This document shows, piece by piece, positions 15,964-23,567 of a stretch of DNA of 64,000 nt. The translations under genes and the position numbers were made by a program. The DNA is taken from positions 6,552,001-6,616,000 of the forward strand of contig NZ_CP023701.1 in assembly GCF_008704535.1 (NCBI RefSeq). Reading direction: 5' to 3'. Position 1 is the stretch's first letter; every line of letters starts with the position of its first letter. Under the pieces are notes generated by a model. The model was given only the letters and a program-made list of their open reading frames with translations, was not told the origin of the DNA and ran no database searches. The stretch is from Streptomyces subrutilus (lineage in GTDB: Bacteria; Actinomycetota; Actinomycetes; Streptomycetales; Streptomycetaceae).

Positions 15964-17143
15964 CCGGCGCCACCTCCACCGCCGCGGGCGCCCGTCCCGC
16001 CGCCAGGACGTGCACCAGCGCCGCCACCAGCTGGAGCCCGGCGATCCCGGTGACCAGCGTCCACGCGGGCGCCTCGGCCGCCAGCCCCACCAGGGCCGCG
16101 CCGGCCGACGCACCCGTCAGCTTGAGCCCCGCCCCCAGGGTGAACACCTGGGTGCGCACCGCGTCCGGCGCGTACTGCGAGCGGATCCGCAGCGTGGTCG
16201 TCAGCACCGGCCCGTCACACACCCCGGCCACCGCGAAGGCCACGGCCGTCACCGCGACGGAGGACCCGAGGGCGGCCACCCCCAGCGCCACGCCGGTGGC
16301 CACCAGGGCCCACCGGACCAGTACTCCCGGCCCCACGGCCGTGATCCGCCCCAGGGTCAGCGAGCCGGCCAGCGCGCCCAGCGCGAAGGCCGTCATCAGC
16401 ACGCCGCCGGCCCCCGGGCTGCCGAGCTCGGTGGCCAGCAGGACCGACGTGGTGGTGAGCGACCCGATGCCGAGGAAGGCCACGGTCGTGGCCGAGGTGA
16501 TCGCCCGCAGCTCGCGGACCCGCCACAGCGCCGCCAGCCCCGCGCCCATCCCAGCCCGGGGCGCCGGGTGGAGCGGGCCCGCGCCCGGGACCTCGTACGG
16601 AAGCGTCGCGGCCAGACCCGCCGCCAGTGCCCCCGAGGCCGCCAGCACCGCCATCGCCGGTGCGGCCGAGCCGACCGCGGCCACCAGGCCGACCACCGCC
16701 GGAGCGGTGACCGCGGCCGCGTTGTAGGTGGACGCGTCCCAGCTGTAGGCGCGGTCGCGGGCCCGCCCCGTCGCGACCAGCCCCGAAACCAGGCTGGACA
16801 GCCCGCCGGTGACCATCGGGCCGCAGGTGCCGCCCAGCAGCGCCACCACGATCACCACGGGCATCGGGACCCGTCCCAGCAGCAGGGCCAGGGCCGCCAC
16901 GGCCGCCGTGAACCCGGCCAGCGCGCCCACGTAGAACAGGCGCGGCCGGCGCGCCCGGCCCGCCAGTACGCCCGCCAGCGGAGCGGCCAGCACGTGCGGA
17001 CCCAGCCAGGCCGTCAGCACGAAGGCTCCGTACGCCGCGCTCCCGGTCCGTTCCAAGGCCAGCAGCACGACGGCCATGGCCATGCCCTCCGAAGCGAACC
17101 GCGCCGCCAGCGCCGCCGCCAGGTACCGCCCGAACCCACCCAT
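15899..17143 (-). CDS. MFS transporter
   Basis: A 414-residue transporter with about 12 hydrophobic helices and the typical Gly/Ala-rich MFS loops (AGVLAGRARRPRLFYVGAL between helices 2 and 3). No substrate-specific motif is recognised; drug efflux is a generic guess. GGGAGG lies 7 nt before the ATG. It is divergent from the CGNR zinc-finger gene, and the gap holds a 7-bp-arm inverted repeat, so that regulator probably controls export. The last 65 bp overlap the transglutaminase gene on the other strand. Confidence 0.9.
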   Translation of the reverse strand: MGGFGRYLAAALAARFASEGMAMAVVLLALERTGSAAYGAFVLTAWLGPHVLAAPLAGVLAGRARRPRLFYVGALAGFTAAVAALALLLGRVPMPVVIVVALLGGTCGPMVTGGLSSLVSGLVATGRARDRAYSWDASTYNAAAVTAPAVVGLVAAVGSAAPAMAVLAASGALAAGLAATLPYEVPGAGPLHPAPRAGMGAGLAALWRVRELRAITSATTVAFLGIGSLTTTSVLLATELGSPGAGGVLMTAFALGALAGSLTLGRITAVGPGVLVRWALVATGVALGVAALGSSVAVTAVAFAVAGVCDGPVLTTTLRIRSQYAPDAVRTQVFTLGAGLKLTGASAGAALVGLAAEAPAWTLVTGIAGLQLVAALVHVLAAGRAPAAVEVAPATGPSAASATARAGRRTPGAP

Positions 17144-17164
17144 TCCGGACCCTCCCCGCAGTGT

Positions 17165-17192
17165 GTAACGTGATACCCGCGCAAGACGTTAC
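17165..17192. promoter_or_regulatory. GTAACGT-N14-ACGTTAC inverted repeat between MFS and CGNR genes
   Basis: Perfect 7-bp arms GTAACGT (17165-17171) and ACGTTAC (17186-17192) lie in the 83-bp intergenic region of a divergent transporter/regulator pair. The arm spacing (21 bp centre to centre) places both half-sites on one helix face. A likely operator for the CGNR protein. Confidence 0.6.
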
Positions 17193-17226
17193 GCCCTTCG
17201 GATGCGTGAGGAAAGGATTCCCGGCC

Positions 17227-17817
17227 ATGACCGACTTCCGAGGGGGCTTCTCCGCGGCCCGGCGGCTGATCGACCTCGCCGAGGCGGTCCGCGCCGACCC
17301 CGGCCTGCCGCGCGCCGACCTCGCCCGGCTCCTGGCCGGACACGGCGAGCGCCCGGCCGACCTGACCGACGCCGCCTTCTCCGAGGCGGACGCCGCCGAA
17401 CTGCGCGCCGCCGCCCGGCGGATCGCCGCGGTCCTCGCCGAGACCGACGAGGACCGGGCCGCCGGAGAGCTGAACGCCCTGTTCGAGGAGTACGGCACGC
17501 GGCCCCGGCTCACCCGGCACGACGGCCACCCCTGGCACCTGCACGTGGACCGCGGTGAGGAGGCGGGCTGGGGCGACTGGTTCCTCGCCTCGGGCGCCCT
17601 CGCCCTGGCCCGGCTCCTCGGCGAGTACGGGCGGATCACCTGGGGCTCGTGCGCCGCCGAGGGGTGCGGGCGGTTCTTCCTCGGACCGGGCCCGGGCAGC
17701 GTCCGCCGGTTCTGTTCCACCACCTGCGCCACCCGGGCCCGGGTGGCGGCCCACCGCCGCCGCAAGCGCGAGGCGGCGGCGGCGGAGCCCGGCGCCGAGG
17801 GGCGAGCGCTGCCGTAG
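17227..17817 (+). CDS. CGNR zinc-finger (ABATE-type) putative regulator
   Basis: A 196-residue protein of the CGNR family. An N-terminal helical ABATE-like domain (GGFSAARRLIDLAEAVRADP, EADAAELRAAARRIAAVLAE) is followed by a C-terminal zinc finger with CAAEGCGRFFL and RRFCSTTCATRARVAAHRRR, giving four cysteines. The family is regarded as stress-related transcription factors. GGAAAGG precedes the ATG. It is divergent from an MFS transporter and followed by a strong hairpin terminator. Confidence 0.9.
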   Translation: MTDFRGGFSAARRLIDLAEAVRADPGLPRADLARLLAGHGERPADLTDAAFSEADAAELRAAARRIAAVLAETDEDRAAGELNALFEEYGTRPRLTRHDGHPWHLHVDRGEEAGWGDWFLASGALALARLLGEYGRITWGSCAAEGCGRFFLGPGPGSVRRFCSTTCATRARVAAHRRRKREAAAAEPGAEGRALP

Positions 17818-17828
17818 GGCGCCGCAAA

Positions 17829-17867
17829 GCCCTGCGGCCCCGCCCGGTCGGGGCGGGGCCGCAGGGC
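17829..17867. terminator. Bidirectional hairpin terminator
   Basis: Perfect 17-bp arms (GCCCTGCGGCCCCGCCC and its complement) around a 5-nt loop GGTCG, between the convergent ends of the CGNR and acyltransferase genes. Confidence 0.85.
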
Positions 17868-17901
17868 CGCGGTCGGTCGTACGGGGCCGTACGGGCGGGG
17901 C

Positions 17902-18624
17902 TCAGCCCGCCTCGCGCACCTCGGCCGCGGTCGGCGCGGTGCCGCCGAGGTGGGCCGGCAGCCACCAGGAGTCCGAGGCGTCCTTCGGCTGCGACGGGTA
18001 GGCGCGCTGCGCGGCCTCCAGCAACTCCTGCACCCGGTCGCGCAGGCGGCGCGTGATGGCGCCGGCGAACTGGTCGGCCGGGGCGTCCATCGGCTCGCCC
18101 ACCCGCATCGTCACCGGGATGTGGCTGCGCTTGAGGTTCTTCGGACGGCCCTTGGTCCACAGCCGCTGCGTACCCCACAGGGCCACCGGGATCAGCGGGA
18201 CGCCGGCCTCCTGCGCCATGCGCGCCGCCCCCGACTTGAAGCTCTTCAGGGTGAACGACTGGGAGATCGTGGCCTCGGGGAAGACGCCGATGATCTCACC
18301 GGACCGCAGCGAGTCGAGCGCGTGCTGGTACGCGTTCTCGCCCTGCTTGCGGTCCACCGGGATGTGCTTCATCGCGCGCATCAGCGGCCCGGACACCTTG
18401 TGCCGGAAGACGGACTCCTTCGCCATGAAGCGCACCAGGCGCTTCTGCGGCCGCGCCGTCAGGCCGGCGAAGATGAAGTCGAGGTATCCGATGTGGTTCG
18501 ACACCAGGACGGCCCCGCCCGTGCGCGGGATGTTCTCGGTGCCCTTCATGTCGATGCGGATGTCGAGCGCGCGGAACAGTCCGTGCGCGGCACCGATCAC
18601 CGGAGGGTAGACGAGCTCAGCCAT
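17902..18624 (-). CDS. Lysophospholipid/1-acylglycerol-3-phosphate acyltransferase (PlsC family)
   Basis: A 240-residue membrane-associated acyltransferase that transfers an acyl chain to lysophosphatidic acid or a similar acceptor. The catalytic NHxxxxD box reads NHIGYLD (residues 43-49). The acceptor-binding motif GVFPEATIS is near residue 114 and the conserved VPLIPVALWG near 145. The length is normal. Several PlsC paralogues exist in Streptomyces, so the exact acceptor is open. The start AUG is followed by a typical AELVYPPVI N-terminus. Confidence 0.93.
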   Translation of the reverse strand: MAELVYPPVIGAAHGLFRALDIRIDMKGTENIPRTGGAVLVSNHIGYLDFIFAGLTARPQKRLVRFMAKESVFRHKVSGPLMRAMKHIPVDRKQGENAYQHALDSLRSGEIIGVFPEATISQSFTLKSFKSGAARMAQEAGVPLIPVALWGTQRLWTKGRPKNLKRSHIPVTMRVGEPMDAPADQFAGAITRRLRDRVQELLEAAQRAYPSQPKDASDSWWLPAHLGGTAPTAAEVREAG

Positions 18625-18823
18625 GGTGCGGAGACCCCGCTTTCTGCCTGGGGAGGTACTCCCGGCCGGAAGTTACGGCTGCGTAGGTACGCGGCCATGG
18701 GGATCGTGCCCCATACGCGGGCTGCTGGCCAGCCCAGACGCCCGTGGCAGGGGAGATTCTCGTCACGCCGGGAATGCGCCGGTCCCGCGGCGCGCTGGAC
18801 CGCGTACGAGCGTACGGGGTTGA

Positions 18824-18845
18824 CGTACGCGTGCGCACGCGTACG
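18824..18845. promoter_or_regulatory. 22-bp perfect palindrome upstream of the thioredoxin-like gene
   Basis: CGTACGCGTGC followed directly by GCACGCGTACG, without a spacer. It lies just behind a TTGACG (18820-18825) and 6 bp before the GGGGAG ribosome site of the thioredoxin-like gene. Two more CGTACG words sit at 18803 and 18811. The placement fits an operator, or a structured 5' leader. Confidence 0.55.
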
Positions 18846-18861
18846 CGAGAGGGGAGCACGG

Positions 18862-19194
18862 GTGTCCGGGCACGAGGAGGGGCGGGCCCTGCTGGGCGCC
18901 GCCGAACTGGGCGCCGCACCGGGGGCGCGGGCCACGCTGGTGCAGTTCTCCAGCGCGTTCTGCCAGCCCTGCCGCGCCACCCGGCGGATCCTGGCCGAGG
19001 TCGCGGGGATGGTCGAGGGGGTCGCGCACGTCGAGATCGACGCCGAGGAGCGCCTCGACCTGGTCCGGGTCCTGGGCATCGAGAAGACCCCCACCGTGCT
19101 GGTCCTCGACTCCGCGGGGCGGATCGTGCGGCGCGCGGCCGGGATGCCGCGCAAGGCGGATGTGATCGCGGCGCTCGGCGCGGCGGTCACGTGA
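18862..19194 (+). CDS. Thioredoxin-like protein with CQPC active site
   Basis: A 110-residue single thioredoxin domain. The active site is FCQPCRATRR (Cys34, Cys37), i.e. CxPC with Gln in place of the usual Gly, which should alter redox potential. The cis-proline segment EKTPTVLVLD near residue 76 is present. The GTG start has GGGGAG 5 nt upstream. It is cytoplasmic (no signal peptide). The neighbouring downstream leader peptide and flavin reductase hint at sulfur or thiol redox control of this small region. Confidence 0.9.
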   Translation: MSGHEEGRALLGAAELGAAPGARATLVQFSSAFCQPCRATRRILAEVAGMVEGVAHVEIDAEERLDLVRVLGIEKTPTVLVLDSAGRIVRRAAGMPRKADVIAALGAAVT

Positions 19195-19292
19195 CGTCCG
19201 CGCCGGTGCGCACGCCCGCACGCAGCGTGACGCGCCCGACATCTGACCGTTCGCGCTTGACTGTGTACACGGGAAATCGGGAGGCTGACGTC

Positions 19293-19373
19293 ATGCGGTA
19301 TGAACTCCTGCTCTACGGCCGGGTCCATGTGGACCTCGTCCGCCACGCGAGCGCGCGCTGTTGGGATCACTGA
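19293..19373 (+). CDS. Leader peptide of the HVDLxRxAS-C type (cysteine attenuation candidate)
   Basis: A 26-residue ORF with a good ribosome site (GGGAGG, 7 nt before ATG). Its product carries VHVDLVRHASARCW, the pattern seen in Streptomyces putative leader peptides that precede sulfur-metabolism and redox genes; the motif ends in a near-terminal Cys. It stops 59 nt before the flavin reductase gene. The family is believed to act by ribosome stalling on cysteine shortage. No clear terminator/antiterminator pair was identified in the short gap, so the mechanism is inferred. Confidence 0.75.
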   Translation: MRYELLLYGRVHVDLVRHASARCWDH

Positions 19374-19432
19374 GAGCCCCGGCCCCCTGATCCCCGACGT
19401 GCCCGCGTCCGCGCGGCAGAAGGCAGAATCCG

Positions 19433-19954
19433 ATGACTGCACCGACGGTCCCCTCCCCCCGCCGCGGCGCCGGCCGCCCCGGCTCGCCCGATCTCCTGCG
19501 CTCCGTCTTCCGGCAGCACGCCGCCGGCGTCGCGGTGATCACCGCCCAGGACGGCGGGCGCCCGGTGGGATTCACCGCGACCTCCCTCAACTCCGTCTCC
19601 GCCGATCCGCCGCTGCTGTCCTTCACCATCGGCACCGGAGCCTCCAGTTGGCCCGCGGTGCGCGACAGCGAGTACCTCGGCGTCCACATACTCGGCGAGC
19701 ACCAGAGCGCGCTGGCCGGGCTGTTCGCCCGTAGCGGAGCGGACCGCTTCGGCCCGGACACCGGGTGGGTCGAGGGGCCGCACGGGGTACCGGTCCTGGA
19801 CGGGGTGCTGGCGTGGCTGGTGTGCCGGGTGGTGGGCCGGGTGCCCGCCGGTGCGCACCGCGTGATCATCGCGGAGGCCCTCGTGGGCGACCCGACCGGC
19901 GAGGGCCGCCCGCTCCTCTACCACCAGGGGCGCTTCAACGCGTTGCGCGACTGA
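19433..19954 (+). CDS. Flavin reductase family protein (HpaC/NtaB-like)
   Basis: A 173-residue split-barrel FMN-binding reductase that supplies reduced flavin to two-component monooxygenases. Family marks: LRSVFRQHAAGVAVITAQDGGRPVGFTATSLNSVSADPPLLSFTIG (about 22-67) and the LVGDPTGEGRPLLYHQGRFNAL end. It follows the cysteine leader peptide, suggesting expression tied to sulfur status, for example sulfonate monooxygenation. No partner oxygenase is adjacent. Confidence 0.92.
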   Translation: MTAPTVPSPRRGAGRPGSPDLLRSVFRQHAAGVAVITAQDGGRPVGFTATSLNSVSADPPLLSFTIGTGASSWPAVRDSEYLGVHILGEHQSALAGLFARSGADRFGPDTGWVEGPHGVPVLDGVLAWLVCRVVGRVPAGAHRVIIAEALVGDPTGEGRPLLYHQGRFNALRD

Positions 19955-20032
19955 ATCGTCCCTGTTGGGGCCGGGCCGGCGGCGTTGGCCAGATCACAGT
20001 TCACCCACCTTGCGACTTGCGGGCACCCACGG

Positions 20033-20048
20033 TGTACTGACGAGTAAC
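20033..20048. promoter_or_regulatory. TACT-GACG-AGTA operator-like inverted repeat upstream of etfB
   Basis: TACTGACGAGTA with near-symmetric flanks lies about 110 bp before the etfB start in an otherwise gene-free 202-bp gap. The shape matches TetR-type operators that often govern fatty-acid oxidation and ETF genes in actinobacteria. The regulator is not in the window. Confidence 0.45.
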
Positions 20049-20156
20049 ATTCCCCTTGGGAGTGCGGGCCGCCCCGACCGGGATACGCCCCACGAGGCGC
20101 CTATGCTGCCTGCACAAGGCGGTATCAGAAAAAGACGATGCGGTAGGAGAGCCGGC

Positions 20157-20942
20157 GTGAGCCTGAGGATCGTTGTCTGTGTGAAGTACGTGCCCGACGC
20201 CACCGGCGACCGGCACTTCGCCGATGACCTGACCGTCGACCGCGACGACGTCGACGGCCTGCTGTCGGAGCTCGACGAGTACGCCGTCGAGCAGGCGCTG
20301 CAGATCGCCGACGAGGCCGACGATGCCGAGATCACCGTCCTGACGGTGGGCCCCGAGGACGCCAAGGACGCGCTGCGCAAGGCGCTGTCCATGGGCGCCG
20401 ACAAGGCCATCCACGTCGAGGACGACGACCTGCACGGCTCCGACGTCATGGGCACCTCGCTGGTGCTCGCCAAGGCCATCGAGAAGGCCGGCTACGACCT
20501 GGTCATCGCCGGCATGGCCTCGACCGACGGCGTCATGGGCGTCCTCCCGGCGATCCTGGCCGAGCGCCTGGGCGTCCCGCAGGTCACCCTGCTCTCCGAG
20601 GTCAAGGTCGAGAACGGCACCGTGACCGGCCGCCGCGACGGCGACAGCGCGAGCGAGACGCTGGAGGCCACCCTCCCCGCGCTCGTCTCCGTGACGGACC
20701 AGTCGGGCGAGGCCCGCTACCCGTCCTTCAAGGGCATCATGGCCGCGAAGAAGAAGCCGGTCGAGTCCTGGGACCTGGAGGAGCTGGAGATCGAGGCCGA
20801 CGAGGTCGGCCTGGAGGGCTCCTGGACCGCGGTCGACTCCGCGGCGCAGCGCCCGGCCCGTACCGCCGGCACGATCGTCAAGGACGAGGGCGAGGGCGGC
20901 AAGCAGCTGGCCGGCTTCCTTGCGGAGCAGAAGTTCATCTAA
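20157..20942 (+). CDS. etfB: Electron transfer flavoprotein subunit beta
   Basis: A 261-residue EtfB/FixA protein that forms a heterodimer with EtfA and carries AMP plus a share of the FAD site, passing electrons from acyl-CoA and other dehydrogenases to the quinone pool. Marks: RIVVCVKYVPDATG at the start, ALSMGADKAIHVED, VIAGMASTDGVMGVLPAILAERLG, and a C-terminal arm that embraces EtfA. GTG start with AGGAGA about 8 nt upstream. The etfA gene follows by 87 bp. Confidence 0.96.
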   Translation: MSLRIVVCVKYVPDATGDRHFADDLTVDRDDVDGLLSELDEYAVEQALQIADEADDAEITVLTVGPEDAKDALRKALSMGADKAIHVEDDDLHGSDVMGTSLVLAKAIEKAGYDLVIAGMASTDGVMGVLPAILAERLGVPQVTLLSEVKVENGTVTGRRDGDSASETLEATLPALVSVTDQSGEARYPSFKGIMAAKKKPVESWDLEELEIEADEVGLEGSWTAVDSAAQRPARTAGTIVKDEGEGGKQLAGFLAEQKFI

Positions 20943-21029
20943 GGCCCTGCCCGGCCGACCGGAGTCCCTCCGGGGCCCCGGCCGACCCTCTTAGCCCCCA
21001 GACCCCCGCAATAGCAGGAGAGCAGTCCC

Positions 21030-21992
21030 ATGGCTGAAGTTCTCGTCTACGTCGACCACGTGGACGGCGCCGTCCGCAAGCCCACCCTCGAACTGCTGAC
21101 GCTGGCCCGTCGCATCGGCGAGCCCGTCGCCGTCGCCCTGGGCGCCGGCGCCGACGCCACCGCCGCGGTGCTCGCCGAGCACGGCGCGGTCAAGGTCCTC
21201 ACCGCCGACGCCCCCGAGTTCGCCGAGTACCTCGTCGTACCCAAGGTGGACGCGCTGCAGGCCGCGTACGAGGCCGTCTCCCCGGCCGCCGTGCTCGTCC
21301 CGTCCTCCGCCGAGGGCAAGGAGATCGCCGCCCGCCTGGCCGTGCGCATCGGGTCCGGCATCATCACCGACGCCGTCGACCTGGAGGCGGACGACAAGGG
21401 TCCCGTCGCCACCCAGGCCGCCTTCGCCGCGTCCTTCACCACCAAGTCCCGCGTCTCCAAGGGCACCCCGGTCATCACCGTGAAGCCGAACTCGGCCCCG
21501 GTCGAGGCCGCCCCGGCCGCCGGCACCGTCGAGGCGCTCGCCGTCACCTTCGGCGCCCTCGCCACCGGCACCAGGATCACCGGCCGCACCCCGCGCGAGT
21601 CCACGGGCCGCCCGGAGCTGACCGAGGCCGCGATCGTGGTCTCCGGCGGCCGCGGCGTCAACGGCGCCGAGAACTTCCACATCATCGAGGAGCTCGCGGA
21701 CTCCCTCGGCGCGGCCGTCGGCGCCTCGCGCGCCGCCGTGGACGCCGGCTGGTACCCGCACTGCAACCAGGTCGGCCAGACCGGCAAGTCGGTCTCCCCG
21801 CAGCTGTACATCGCCTCCGGCATCTCGGGCGCGATCCAGCACCGCGCCGGCATGCAGACCTCGAAGACCATCGTGGCCGTCAACAAGGACGCCGAGGCCC
21901 CGATCTTCGACCTGGTCGACTACGGCGTGGTCGGCGACCTCTTCGCGGTCGTCCCGCAGCTGACCGAGGAGATCAAGGTCCGCAAGGGCTGA
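21030..21992 (+). CDS. etfA: Electron transfer flavoprotein subunit alpha
   Basis: A 320-residue EtfA/FixB protein, partner of the preceding EtfB. The N-terminal domain starts AEVLVYVDHVDGAVRK. The C-terminal FAD-binding domain is clear: VVSGGRGVNGAENFHIIEELADSLGAAVGASRAAVDAGWYPHCNQVGQTGKSV and LYIASGISGAIQHRAGMQTSKTIVAVNKD, ending with IFDLVDYGVVGDLFAVVP. AGGAG precedes the ATG. A hairpin terminator follows. Confidence 0.96.
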   Translation: MAEVLVYVDHVDGAVRKPTLELLTLARRIGEPVAVALGAGADATAAVLAEHGAVKVLTADAPEFAEYLVVPKVDALQAAYEAVSPAAVLVPSSAEGKEIAARLAVRIGSGIITDAVDLEADDKGPVATQAAFAASFTTKSRVSKGTPVITVKPNSAPVEAAPAAGTVEALAVTFGALATGTRITGRTPRESTGRPELTEAAIVVSGGRGVNGAENFHIIEELADSLGAAVGASRAAVDAGWYPHCNQVGQTGKSVSPQLYIASGISGAIQHRAGMQTSKTIVAVNKDAEAPIFDLVDYGVVGDLFAVVPQLTEEIKVRKG

Positions 21993-22022
21993 CCTGCGCA
22001 TCTCTTGAGCGCTTCGCAGGGC

Positions 22023-22057
22023 CGGGGCCGTGTGGTGATTGTCACCGCGCGGCCCCG
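22023..22057 (+). terminator. Hairpin terminator after etfA
   Basis: Arms CGGGGCCGTGTGGTG and CACCGCGCGGCCCCG around a 5-nt loop pair at 13 of 15 positions, 31 bp after the etfA stop. Confidence 0.7.
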
Positions 22058-22087
22058 AGTCGTTTGTCCAGGACGGCGGAGGGACCA

Positions 22088-22150
22088 TTGACGGGGCGGA
22101 ACCGCGTGGATAAATTCTGCTATGCGGATCTAAGCTTCCGTGAAGCGGAA
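22088..22150 (+). promoter_or_regulatory. Promoter (TTGACG-17-TAAATT) with GCTTC/GAAGC and TTCCG/CGGAA palindromes
   Basis: TTGACG (22088-22093), a 17-bp spacer and TAAATT (22111-22116) make a near-consensus housekeeping promoter. Between the predicted start point and the ribosome site lie two interleaved perfect repeats: GCTTC-CGT-GAAGC (22134-22146) and TTCCG-TGAAG-CGGAA (22136-22150). A repressor bound there would block transcription of the DUF6986 gene. Confidence 0.65.
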
Positions 22151-22166
22151 AAGAGGAGAGTGCACG

Positions 22167-23465
22167 ATGGGTCAGCAGGAGAAGGTGGCGACGAGCCTCG
22201 CAGGCGCGGTCAGCGAGGGCATCAGCGCCTCCCTCGCGCCGGTGGACGCGGAACTCGCGCGGCACTACCCGGGCGACCCCGGCACCCGCCAGCCCATCCA
22301 CACCGTCTACGTGCCCGGTGACGTCTTCGCCGCCGACACCATCCGCTCGTGGGGCGACCAGGCCCTCGCCGCCCTCGACGAGCACGCCCCGGACGCCGCC
22401 ACCTTCGCCAAGGTCCTCGGCATCTCCGACGAACTGGCCGTACCCGTCTACGACCGCGTCCGCGCCAAGCTGCTGCGCGAGCCGATCGAGGACCTGCGCG
22501 TCGACTTCGAGGACGGCTTCGGCGTCCGCTCCGACGAGGAGGAGGACCAGGCCGCGGCCCGCGCCGCCCGTCTCGTCTCCGAGGCGTTCTCCAACGGCAC
22601 CAACGCCCCGTACATGGGCATCCGCATGAAGTGCATGGAGTCCAACGTCCGCGACCGCGGCATCCGGACCACCGACGTCTTCCTCTCCGGCCTGCTCGCC
22701 AACGGCGGCCTGCCCGACGGCCTCGTCCTGACCCTCCCGAAGGTCACCTACGCCGAGCAGGTCACCGCCTTCGTCAAGCTGCTGGAGGCCTTCGAGGACG
22801 CCCGCGGGCTGCGCCGGGGCCGGATCGGCTTCGAGATCCAGATCGAGACGAGCCAGTCCATCGTCGCCTCCGACGGCACCGCGACCGTCGCCCGGATGAT
22901 CGAGGCCGCCCAGGGCCGTGCCACCGGCCTGCACTACGGCACCTTCGACTACAGCGCCTGCGTCGGCGTCTCCGCCGCCTACCAGTCCAGCGACCACCCC
23001 GCCGCCGACCACGCCAAGGCGATCATGCAGGTCGCCGCCGCCGGTACGGGCGTACGCGTCTCCGACGGCTCGACGAACGTCCTGCCGATCGGCACCACCG
23101 AGCACGTCCACGAGGCCTGGAAGCTGCACTACGGCCTCACCCGCCGCGCCCTGGCCCGCGCCTACTACCAGGGCTGGGACATGCACCCGGCGCACCTGCC
23201 GACCCGCTACGCGGCCGTGTTCACCTTCTACCGCGAGGGCCTGGAGACCGCGGCCGCGCGCCTGAAGGCCTACGTCGCCAAGATCGAGGGCGACGTGATG
23301 GACGAGCCCGCCACCGCGAAGGCCCTGGCCGGGTACCTGGTCCGCGGCCTGGACTGCGGCGCCGTCGGCGCCGAGGAGGTCACCGCGCTGACCGGCCTGA
23401 CCCGCGCGGAGCTGGACGCCTTCGCGATCCCGCGCCGCTCGGCGACCCTGACCGCCGCCAACTGA
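22167..23465 (+). CDS. DUF6986 family protein, CitE/aldolase-like (PEP/pyruvate-binding barrel)
   Basis: A 432-residue cytosolic protein of the phosphoenolpyruvate/pyruvate-binding TIM-barrel superfamily (citrate lyase beta, HpcH, malate synthase relatives). Plausible metal ligands are the Glu in RIGFEIQIETSQSIV and the Asp in HYGTFDYSA. An acidic DLRVDFEDGFGVRSDEEED segment precedes them. Superfamily members do aldol or Claisen chemistry on 2-oxo acids; the actual substrate here is not known. The ribosome site GAGGAG lies upstream of ATG 22167. It has its own promoter and operator-like palindromes, and is followed by a terminator and a convergent LacI gene. Confidence 0.88.
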   Translation: MGQQEKVATSLAGAVSEGISASLAPVDAELARHYPGDPGTRQPIHTVYVPGDVFAADTIRSWGDQALAALDEHAPDAATFAKVLGISDELAVPVYDRVRAKLLREPIEDLRVDFEDGFGVRSDEEEDQAAARAARLVSEAFSNGTNAPYMGIRMKCMESNVRDRGIRTTDVFLSGLLANGGLPDGLVLTLPKVTYAEQVTAFVKLLEAFEDARGLRRGRIGFEIQIETSQSIVASDGTATVARMIEAAQGRATGLHYGTFDYSACVGVSAAYQSSDHPAADHAKAIMQVAAAGTGVRVSDGSTNVLPIGTTEHVHEAWKLHYGLTRRALARAYYQGWDMHPAHLPTRYAAVFTFYREGLETAAARLKAYVAKIEGDVMDEPATAKALAGYLVRGLDCGAVGAEEVTALTGLTRAELDAFAIPRRSATLTAAN

Positions 23466-23513
23466 CGGCTGCTCCCGTCCTCGGCCGCCCGGCGTCCGCC
23501 GGACGGTGGCGCG

Positions 23514-23542
23514 GGGCCCGGCCGCTCCTCGCGGCCGGGCCC
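23514..23542. terminator. Bidirectional hairpin terminator
   Basis: Perfect 12-bp arms GGGCCCGGCCGC and complement around TCCTC, between the convergent DUF6986 and LacI genes. Confidence 0.8.
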
Positions 23543-23567
23543 TTCGCCGTATCCGGCCCGGCGACCG

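Noticed and set aside
16215..17765. 516-codon minus-strand frame across the MFS and CGNR genes
   Set aside because: Gly/Arg/Ala-rich shadow spanning two genes and their divergent promoter.
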